Assembly (NCBI RefSeq): GCF_964204865.1
Contig: NC_135263.1
Location: 3,102,501 to 3,166,500 of the forward strand
Origin: Styela clava
Taxonomy: Eukaryota; Chordata; Ascidiacea; Stolidobranchia; Styelidae
DNA: 64,000 bases
Direction: 5' to 3'
Positions 55,175-64,000 of this stretch are shown piece after piece (position 1 is the first letter of the stretch; each line of letters opens with the position of its first letter). Both the position numbers and the translations under genes were made by a program. The notes below the pieces were generated by a model that saw only the letters and a program-made list of their open reading frames with translations, ran no database searches and had not been told where the DNA came from.

Positions 55175-58100
55175 ATGAATACTAAACTATCAAACACATC
55201 TCAAAGTGCGATGTTACTAGAAGAAGGATTAGACATTGATGCCGCAAGCAATGGCACAAACCCTGACCCTATTATTTTAGAGGACACTGAAATTTTAGTA
55301 AATGATTTTTTATCGTATGGAAGATTACAAGAAATAACAGGACATGATGATCTTGAAAATGTTACTATGGTTGAAATGATTGTAAATACTACAGAAACTA
55401 CTATGGGAGCGTTTGGATCATATCTACCAAAATTGAAACATTTAAAATTGAGTAACAGTGTTATTCCTTCAGTACGAGACATTGGGACTTCGCTCTCACA
55501 TTTGAGTGTTTTATGGATGTCTTGCTGCGGCCTTCGTGACGTTGATGGCATCGCGTCTATGATATCATTAACGGAGCTATATCTTGCTTATAATGATATT
55601 GAAGACATCAGTCCGCTCAGTTTTTTAGATAATATTGAAGTTCTGGATATGGAAGGGAATCAGATTACTGATAAAGAACAGTTTGATTATCTTGCTATGC
55701 TTATGAAGCTTAGAACATTGAGCGTCTCGGGTAATCCAGTTTGCCAAATATTAAACAAAGAAGCTTTAAGAATTCTAGAAGATAATTCATTCCAAAGCAG
55801 TATCGATACCATGTCATATCGAGAAGTAATAATCAAAAAACTTCCTCAATTACAATATCTTGACGATGAAAAGTGCGAAACTTATGCGGGTACGCATTCT
55901 CCTTCTTCATCTGAGCGACCTTCAACTGCATCTCTCGCCGCTTCGTCCCATTCCCAAGAAGATATTGATCTTATAAATACAGCAATAAAAGAAGGCCTTA
56001 TTTCTGAGGAAGAAACTAGTATACTTGCTCCCGTGGAAAATAATTTTTCCCGGCCCGGACTGGTTGGAAACAATTCAAGACCGGGTTCGGCAAGATTGAG
56101 ACGGCCTGGTTCAGCTTTAAATAGACCTATGACTGCAAGTCCTTTGGGTCGATCTTTACATAGCCCATCAACACGGCCACAAACTGCTTTTTCTGGGGGA
56201 CGAAGTGGAAGCGCTGGAGCATTGCGGGCCGAAGCAATACTACAAAAAGCATCAAATGCTCAACGACCGACATCTTCAGGCTCCGGGGATGTAAATCTCC
56301 AAGATGAGTCAAGTACTTTGACATTTGGGGATGTCATGTGTGGAAACCCGATCAAAGCATTAAGAGCAAGAAAAACAAGCCCTATGCCGGTTTTATCAAT
56401 TCTACAAAATGATAATAGTACACGCCCACTTCCGACACGCCCAGCAACTGCTGCAACATTTCGCTCACGGCCATCCGTAGATGAATTTCCTGATGAACAA
56501 AGGGGTGACATTTTCTCAGAACTTAGAGAATGGCGAGCAAAACATGAAGAGAGAATGACAGCAATAAATTCTGATGTTCAGGTTTTAAAATTGGACAATA
56601 CAACCTCTAGTGACGATATTTCAATAGACTCGGATGGAACAGAATCAGGTACAGACGAGATTTTGGATTTAGATTCCATCCCCGGACTAAATGATGACAA
56701 TAACAACTCAGAAACAAAGTTCAAACCAGAAAACTCATTTCCAAACACAAGTTTTAGTACTTTCGGACAAAACCAAAGACAACTACGCTCCCCACCACCA
56801 AAAAATCTCAGTCCGTCCAGTATGGGATCTAATCTTTCTCCAAAAAGTTCTCCGCGCAGTCCAAGGAGTCCTCTATTTTCCTCTGCTCAGTTTGATTCAG
56901 CTTCCGTACCTGTTCTGGTGAGTTTTTGTTTGTCACATTTTATTAGTTTTACTGGCTTGTATGTAATACAAGTACACCATAATAATTCTAGAAGTTACAC
57001 GGGCCTGTGGCATTTTCGTAGCAGCTCGTAACTTGTATAATATAGTATTATAAGTATTAAATCGATTTTAAAAGATTTTCATTGTTGAAAATTTGCAACA
57101 ACCTCACTTAACTTACTTTACTTAACATAACAACAATTCGATATAAACCCTGACTTTGCCACAAAATACAGCAGCGGTTCCCAACCTTTCTGTTAATGCG
57201 ACATCAAATTATCAGGAGAAAAACTCACTTTGCACCTACACAAAGTGCGCCCGGCACCCCCTTTATGAACTGCTGTCATACAGAGTAGGTAGATATTTGG
57301 TTTGGTCGTTACCTTTTCATCCTGGCTAGCTCACCAGATTTACTACACTTTGCATGACTTTTATGAGGAAAATTTTACGAAAAAATTGATATAAAATTTG
57401 TTGAAACATTTTGCTCTGATATTTGGAAATTTATAATGTTAGGAATCAAAAGCTATTACATTGGAGAATTGTGCTATTAACTACATGTTTTCTCTGCGCG
57501 GGCTCGCTGGTTCGGATCCTGTGGGGTGCTTGAGGTTTGAAGTTCCAGTTAAGAAGGGTATAATTTTGCTCATCCCTATAAGATTGCCTAATCACGAATG
57601 GAGAACCACAGCCTTTGATAAGTTGCCATTATTTTTTATAAGTCACATATTTATGCCCCTCGTCTGAACAAGTCCACTAAAAAGGGAGATCTCGCATGGA
57701 ATTCGAACCTGTTAAGGGTAATGAATAGTTAACCCAGTGGTTCCCTATGTTTTATAGCTTGTGGCCCCCTTTCAGTGACTTTCAGCTTCCATTTCCCCCT
57801 GTTTGTCATTACAGTAGTATTTATAGTATTACTTTTATTAGTAGATTCCAAATCCCATTATGTTCAAACAATTCATGCTTAACAAAGTGAAAACACCCTG
57901 TGAAATGACCTTGTCAAGCAATAAAACTAGGAAGAATGGGGTTTTCTTGTAAAGTTAAAAGTAAAACCAGTTTAGCGCCTAGCATTGTGACCCCCATGGG
58001 TAACCATGGGTCCCTGGTTGGGAACCGCTGAGCTAACTGTTAATCACCCCATATTTGTGGATAAAACATTTGTCATATCATTTGATGCTTTTCATTTTTT

Positions 58101-58342
58101 TCTACTTTCAGAGAGGATCTCCTAAACCAAGAAGTCCAGTATCACCAAACCAATTCAACCCACGCCACGTACCAGCACCGCCCAAAGTTGGAGCACCAAG
58201 GCCGAGAACAGCTGCTGATTTTAGACTACGAAGATCGTTAGGCGCAAGTCACGACCCTTTTGTACCGTTAGCTTCACCTATGACTCTTCCACAAGCATTA
58301 TCTCCAAATAAAAATCAAAAACGGGGAAAAGTAAATCAATGA
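55175..58342 (+). CDS. LRRC56: Leucine-rich repeat-containing protein 56 (LRRC56), two coding exons
   Basis: Exons 55175-56917 and 58112-58342 join in phase 0 (donor CTG|GTGAGT, acceptor TACTTTCAG) to give 657 aa. An in-frame TAA 15 nt before the ATG supports the start. Residues about 45-70 (NDFLSYGRLQEITGHDDLEN) and LRRs about 85-190 (LPKLKHLKLSNSVIPSVRD, LWMSCCGLRDVDGIASM, LTELYLAYNDIEDISPLS, VLDMEGNQITD) match LRRC56, the relative of Chlamydomonas ODA8. LRRC56 acts in assembly and intraflagellar transport of outer dynein arms in motile cilia. After the LRRs comes a long Arg/Pro/Ser-rich tail with repeated RPGSA/RPxTA motifs, then acidic and basic-proline segments. Reading through the donor would give a 618-residue form ending at 57031; I take that as intron. 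The single intron contrasts with the multi-exon vertebrate gene. Confidence 0.9.
56918..58111 (+). other. Intron of LRRC56 with repeat insertions
   Basis: 1194 nt, GTGAGT donor and TTTCTACTTTCAG acceptor. Holds a hAT end fragment at 57172-57270 (CAGCGGTTCCCAACC), a SINE-like stretch at about 57490-57660 (GCTGGTTCGGATCCTGTGG) and a complete MITE at 57735-58030. Confidence 0.75.
57735..58030 (+). mobile_element. hAT-type MITE inside the LRRC56 intron
   Basis: 296 bp; ends CAGTGGTTCCCTA / TTGGGAACCGCTG. Flanks AGTTAACC (57727-57734) and AGCTAACT (58031-58038) are a decayed 8-bp duplication. Best reference copy for the fragments at 7.4 and 15.4 kb. Confidence 0.78.
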
Positions 58343-58880
58343 GCCATTATAGTAAGAAAAGGTTAACTTTGGCTCTTGGCAAGGCTGTGGAAACAGATAA
58401 AAGATCAAGTAACCCATTAATAGTTTTGAGCTGGGTGGATAAAAATATTGAGTGTAGATCATTCAAGACTTGGACTACAAAAAGCCTTACCCTATATCAG
58501 TTGGAAATGATAAACTAATTTCTAAGCAAAGTGAAATTTTTAACTCTAGTGCGTTTAAAGTTTGAATTCGAAAACTTGAATTCAATTTCAAGGTCAGATT
58601 CATCTGTACACTCCTGATTTGTAAAGCACTCCACATAATATGTGGCTTCTGCTTGGCTAATGGACCGATTATTATCAAGTTCTTCACTTTACTTCAACAC
58701 AGACTATGGTTGTTTTATTCAACTGTTAAAAAAATGATTAATATTATGAACTTTCAAAATATTTTTCTCAAAGAATTTCAGTTATATGGAGTTACCTTTA
58801 AATAGCTATTTGCTTTATATTCTGGCATTGACCTTGCTTACAATTTCATATTGCATCACTATATTTCTGTAGGTTTCTAA
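58343..58880. other. LRRC56 3' flank
   Basis: Presumed 3' UTR and flank. I do not see a clear canonical AATAAA close to the stop codon. No other gene. Confidence 0.35.
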
Positions 58881-59560
58881 GATTTGGTGAAACTCATTGG
58901 TTGGTTATGACTTCGCTCAAATGCAAGTTCATGCCTTGCTAATATAATTTTTTAATTTAATTTGTTTATCACACCAGGCCGTTAAGGACCATATCATAAA
59001 TAAACACAAACAAATAGGGAATTCATAAGGGTTTTTGTAGCAATTGTTAAGTCATTGGTTGTTTGTGATTTTGCTCGTAGTCGAGTTTACCTTACTTTAA
59101 GCAAATTCCTATAAAAATATATATATACGAGTATGGCAAAATAATATATACATATGTCAAATATAAGGGTATTTGTTGCTGGTGACATTGCTTAGAGGTG
59201 AATTCCGTTTATTTTGAGTCTCTGCCTGTGACCTTGCTATAAAATATGATGAAAAATACATATGGAATGCATCCATGTAGCCCTGGACATGATCAGAGAT
59301 AAATTCCTTTATTTTGAGACTGTGACTTTGCTTTAGCCAAATTTTTGTAGCTTCTGAGAAATCAGAGGTTCCTTGTGATTTTACTCGGAGGCAAGTTTTT
59401 TTTATTTTTGAGTCTGAGCCTGTGATCTTGCTTCAATTCTTCCAAAAATTTGTATGGAATGCATCCGGGTTTTTGTGGCTTCTAGGTGGTTTGTTTCGAG
59501 TTTGCTCAGAGGCGAGTTTCCTATATTTTCAAGTCTGAGCCTGTGGACTTGCTTTGAGGT
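58880..59560 (+). repeat. Degenerate tandem array, unit about 120-150 bp
   Basis: Recurring text: GATTTTACTCGGAGGCAAG and GAGTTTGCTCAGAGGCGAG; GAGTCTGAGCCTGTGATCTT and AAGTCTGAGCCTGTGGACTT; ATGGAATGCATCC twice. Units are strongly diverged. Confidence 0.6.
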
Positions 59561-60399
59561 TGTATAAGATTAAAAGTAATTTGTTCATGGTAATGCAACA
59601 GATTTAACACTGTCCCAATGTCAGATCAAAGGCTTTTTACCAAAGACAGCCAATGGTCCAGGTAGATTTCTCAATTTTTTTCATTGGATTCATATTTTTT
59701 CAGCGCAATTCAGACGTATGACTCTTTTTTGTAGTGAGTTATGGGTGAAAATGTGTTTTTTATTGTGTGTGGAAGCTCGCCAATCTGCCTGAGTGATGTA
59801 TTTTATGTGTCTGTAAGACCTAATCTTACAAGTATTCCAAATTCGATTCGAAAAAAATATTCGATTGATTCTGAAATCATCAGGTATTAGAAAATGCCCA
59901 GCCGGAGTTATAGCCAAAATGTTCAATGTTTTTCCAAAGTTTAATTTCAATAGTTAATTTTATTTCACACTGGCAAGTTGTTAAAGGTTGCCAAACCCTT
60001 GCAATACAAACTCTCCATATTTGTCTAGCACTTTCCCCTTTTCAAACCCAATTTATTGTAAATAGTGTCAATATCACTTGGTTGGATCATGTTATATTCG
60101 ACACTCTGTTGGCCAAGCATAAACATTCATCGTAAGTACCTATCAAGTGTTCCCCTTTGTTTATTTAGTTTAGTTTTCAATGGGTGCCCAGAGTAGCTTA
60201 TATCACATTATTTGGAAATGGACTTTTTTCTTGAAGAACCAGGTACCATCTTGTGTTCTAGGTTTCATAGCTGTACAGTACTATTTCACTTTTGGGTTAG
60301 GGTAGTGACTTATTACCATTTTAGGTCTGACTGTTAGAACCCAACTATTGGAAAAAATTGTATTTTTTTTAAAACTCAATATGTGGTTCTTCTGCGGCG

Positions 60400-62170
60400 A
60401 TTACCATATGTCTAATTTTCATTAGTTGTAAAGGGTGGGCACCCAGTCCAATGTAGAAATTGTAATTTTAAAATTGTGAGCCCCAACAAAAGACTTTGAA
60501 TTCAATTTTTATGCTTTGGACATGCTGAGACAGTTATAATCCTATACCAGTTGTGGATTGGACACCCATTTTTCTGGTAAAACTGTAATTTTAAAATTCT
60601 GAGACCCAACAAAAACCTTTCATTTTGAATTCAAGTTTTATTTAAATCGATATAATTTGAAATTGAACACACTGAGGCAATAATAATCCTATACACCCAT
60701 TCTACTGGTAAATCTGTAATTCTGAGGATTTGTGCTTTCAAAAGCACAAAAATTTGGACACGCTGAGAAAATTGTAATCCTATTCCAGATTCCAGTTGTG
60801 GAGGGGTGCCCATTCTACTGGTAATTCTGTAATTTCAAAATTCCAAGACCCAACAAAAACCTTTCATTTTGAATTTAAGTTTTATTTAAATCGGAATAAT
60901 TTGAAATTTTTGGAACACTGAGGCAATAATAATCCTATTCCAGTTGTAGAGGGGCACCCATTCTACTGGTAAATCTGTGATTCTGAGGGTTTGTGCTTTC
61001 AAAAGCATTTAAATTTTGAATTCAATTTTTACTTAAATCACAAAAATTTGGACACGCTGAGAGAATTGTAATCCTATTCCAGTTGTAGAGAGGCACCAAT
61101 TCTACTGGTAAAACTGTAATTTTAAGAATTTGAGCTATCAAGAAGTTCTCCATTTTGAAAACAGTTTTTATTTAAGTCATGATAAAAATGCTTTGAACAG
61201 GCTGAGGCAATATTAATCAGATTCCAGTTGTAGAGGGTTACCCATTCTACTGGTATAACTGTAATTTCAAGATTCCAACATTCAACTTCATTTAAATCAC
61301 AAAAATTCGAAATTCTTTGGACACACTGAGGCAATAATAATCCTATTCCTTATTCCTTTCTAGTTTAGAGTGTACACCCAATGGCAAAACTGTAATTTGA
61401 AATTTCCAAGCCCCAACAAAAACCTTTCAATTTTTATTTAAATCACAGAAATTTGAAATTCTTTGAACACGTTTAGGCAATAAACATTAGATTCCAGTTG
61501 TGAAAGGCGCAACCTTCCTACTGCTTGAACTGTAATTTTGAAGATTTGTGCTTTCAAGAGCCTTTTAATTTGAATTAAATTTTTATTTTAATCACTCAAA
61601 TTTGAAATTCTTTGGACATGCTGAGACAATAATAATACAATTCCAGGTTACAATTTCAGTTGTAGAGGGTGCACCCACTGGCAAAACTGTAATTTCAAAT
61701 TTCCATGCCCCTACAATGACCTTTTAATATTGAATTCAATTTTTATTTTTCATTTAAATAAGTAGAATTCGGGCGCTCCAGAAGTATGTGTACCAGTATG
61801 GAGGTAACTAATTGTTTTCGCCTATTTTACATCAAGTTGTGTAAAGCGACTGAAGTCTATGGGCAAGGGGGTATATTCAATTGGCTAACACAGACAGTCC
61901 CCGAACTCGTAATAGAACTAAAATAAAGAAAATCGGAATAAAATCATGAGTATTAATTTGTATTAGTAAATTATTCGTAATTCTTCGGACATGCTGAGGC
62001 GATAATAATCCTATTCCAGATTCCAGGGTGCACCCCTTCCACTGGCAAAACTGTAATTTTGAGAATTCATGTCTTCAGGAGCCTTGAATTTAATTTTTAT
62101 TTGAATCAGTATAATTCAAAATCTTTTAAACATGCTGAGGCAATAATAATCTTTTCACAGATATCAGACC
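60400..62170 (+). repeat. Tandem array, unit about 145 bp, roughly 11-12 copies
   Basis: Each unit holds AATCCTATTCCAGTTGTAG, then CCCATTCTACTGGTAAA, CTGTAATTTCAAAATTCC, a CAACAAAAACCTTTCATTTT segment, TTTTATTTAAATC and GGACACGCTGAGGCAATAAT. Unit starts near 60537, 60685, 60775, 60931, 61069, 61215, 61338, 61490, 61630, 62008 and 62150. A foldback element splits the array at about 61770-61950. Confidence 0.8.
61770..61950. mobile_element. Foldback-family element inside the tandem array
   Basis: Left GGGCGCTCCAGAAGTATGTG then TACCAGTATGGAGG; interior GTGTAAAGCGACTGAAGTC and CCGAACTCGTAATAGAAC as at 17.8 kb. The right end is truncated at GGAATAAAATC. Confidence 0.65.
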
Positions 62171-62279
62171 GTAAGTGCCGAATTACGCAACCGTCCTTTT
62201 GTTCACTGAAAATGCTTTATCAACAAGCTTCACAATGAAGGCATTGTTGCTTGGACATTTACTACATATTGTAGTCGTG

Positions 62280-63340
62280 TTTTTGTTTTCATTGTCAGAA
62301 ATTTATTGATAATTATCTCTCCCTGTGTGTTGTTATACTATTTTTCTGAAGTTTGGTGATTTTTTGCTTTTAACAAGTTTGGCAATTTTTTCACTAGCTA
62401 TTTCACGTCCAACAAGGCACCACAGTATACGCCTTATGGCACTTATAAGTCTGGACTGACTGTTGTTTGGCTTCTAAGAAAGCCTTATACAAGCATCTGT
62501 CTAGCTGTAATTAAATTTTATTTGGTTCAACCATTCAACACCCTTTTGTTATTGTACTACCTTGATTTTTCATCATATGTTCCAACTTCCAAGGCTCACT
62601 GTTTCGCTTCTGAAGTCTTTGTGTAGCTTTGCTAAGCCTGTACTGACTGTTACCCTATTCAGTTCAGCTTTGCGAGGCACTTATTTATACCTATTTCTTC
62701 TGATCTGTTATTGTGTTATTTTGCTAAAATTTGGCAAATTTTTCACTTGCTTTTTGGCTTCCAAAGAAGGCTTTTTAACTGTATGGCACTGTATTTGATT
62801 CAGCTTAGTACATCGTTCATTGATACTTATTTATTCTGGCTGTAATTGTGCTATTTTTCTGAAGTGTTGTGATTGTTTCACTGGCCATTTTTGCTTTCAA
62901 CAAATTCCTGTACAATCAGCTACTTCCGTGTATGTACCGCTGAGTCTGGACTTATGCTATTCACTTTGCTTGTACTTATACACATTTCCCCGGTCGGTTT
63001 TTGTTGTAATTTGGTAATTTTCTGAATAGTTTGCTTCTAAAAAGCCTGAGCTACTTATTTTTTCATGTTTTTGTATTTTCCTGAAGAATATTCCGACGGT
63101 TTTTCACTGATGTCACACTTTTTACATGGCTCTTTTCGAGCAACCATTTATTTACTTGGCACTACTAAGTCTGGAATGAGCGTTACCATATTCAATTCTC
63201 TCTGTGGAAAGTTTTTTAATATCATTTAATTATTTATTAAATAACTATTTAATTCAGTATTTTTCAGGCAGTTAGTTATAAGCTGTATGGCTGGAACTAA
63301 CCGTAACACTATATAATATAGCCCACCTATTTCATCCTAG
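62280..63340 (+). repeat. Degenerate T-rich repeat region
   Basis: Recurring fragments such as TTTTTCTGAAGTTTGGTGAT / TTTTTCTGAAGTGTTGTGAT, GGCACTTATAAGTCTGGACT / GGCACTACTAAGTCTGGAAT and CTGACTGTTACCCTATTCAG / GAGCGTTACCATATTCAATT point to an old tandem array of about 200-bp units. ORFs here are accidental. Confidence 0.5.
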
Positions 63341-63667
63341 CTTGGGGGAGGTAAAAATAACATAATGCTAACTCCTTTGTGCTAAGAAGGTGTATTCCAC
63401 CTATTTTTTGCTTTAACTGAAGCTATGAAAATAGCAACGAATATAATGAGCCTGTAAAAATAAAATGACCCATCTTTTGGTTTTAGTTATCCCTGTAAAA
63501 TTCTTAGCTTTGGGTGTTGTGGGTATCTTACATCATAATGAATCGACCGGTTCTGGTTGGTAACGGTACAGGAAGCAATGATATTTGTCTTGCTTATCAG
63601 CTTCCCTCTCCTTATGATGAATTTGAAAATCTTATACATTGATACTAGGAACATTGATGTTCTAACC

Positions 63668-63927
63668 CAGCAGTTACCAACCGGGGGCCCCTTCCTTCTC
63701 CAATGGGACCACAGAGCAATCGGGGGGGCACAATTCTAGGCGCAAAACTGATTTTACTTTTTCCTCATAAATAAAACTCCCCGTTCTCCAGTTTCATTAC
63801 TAAATAAGGTTATTCCACAAGGTCTTTTCACTTTGTTACGCATGGATTATTTGAACATAATCGTATTTGGACTCTACAAATACCACGAGAATGATGAACC
63901 AAGGAAAAGCTACCACTGAAACCACTG
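63668..63927 (-). mobile_element. hAT-type MITE with exact 8-bp target duplication
   Basis: 260 bp; left end CAGCAGTTACCAACC; exact duplication TTCTAACC at 63660-63667 and 63928-63935. Interior is the reverse of the LRRC56-intron MITE (CTAGGCGCAAAACTGATTTT, GGTCTTTTCACTTTGTT). Confidence 0.85.
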
Positions 63928-64000
63928 TTCTAACCCCTAATATACCACTCTAAATGTTTTCATGACCAACACAATAGTTCAATTGGGACTTAGGTTTCTA

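Noticed and set aside
60400..62170. CRISPR array
   Set aside because: Units of about 145 bp are diverged along their whole length, with no constant repeat and unique spacers; the DNA is eukaryotic.

Overview
The window is AT-rich, intron-containing animal DNA. The gene content (an LRR/ZU5/UPA gene, a cluster of BTB-Kelch genes, an LRRC56 orthologue), GT-AG introns and a dense load of short hAT-like DNA-transposon relics, foldback elements and a tRNA-derived SINE family suggest a marine invertebrate. An ascidian is my best guess, but nothing in the sequence proves it.

Region 1 (about 0.2-18.5 kb, minus strand) holds one long gene that I assembled from 16 exons with consistent splice phases. 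Its exons sum to 2637 nt, or 878 codons plus a stop. The predicted protein has N-terminal leucine-rich-repeat-like exons, a Ser/acidic linker made of nine consecutive symmetric phase-1 exons, a ZU5 domain followed by a UPA-like region, and a short hydrophobic hairpin with a basic tail at the C-terminus. The order resembles PIDD1 and the FIIND of NLRP1/CARD8, but a membrane segment sits where a Death or CARD domain would be. A Phe-Ser motif at the ZU5/UPA boundary makes autoproteolysis possible. This is the most interesting object in the window.

Region 2 (about 22.8-50.6 kb, minus strand) is a cluster of four intronless BTB-BACK-Kelch genes (KLHL-type, presumably Cullin-3 adaptors). They lie in duplicated units with conserved flanks. 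Three are open; the fourth has a TAA stop inside the BTB domain. Copies 3 and 4 are nearly identical over their first two thirds and diverge after that, which suggests gene conversion or recent duplication followed by mosaic change. Fragments of further units without a kelch gene lie at 27.3-29.5 kb and 49.8-50.6 kb.

Region 3 (about 55.2-58.3 kb, plus strand) is LRRC56, an axonemal dynein-assembly protein, in only two coding exons. A hAT-type MITE sits in its single intron. Downstream, 58.9-63.3 kb is mostly tandem repeat, including an array with a unit of roughly 145 bp.

The remaining DNA is largely mobile-element relics. Six MITE/hAT copies have exact 8-bp target duplications. There is a 3-kb element in the last large intron of the ZU5 gene, a 2-kb TA-flanked inverted-repeat element at 52.2-54.3 kb, and many copies of a GTATGTGTACCAAGATGG-ended foldback family. 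I found no convincing tRNA, rRNA or CRISPR.
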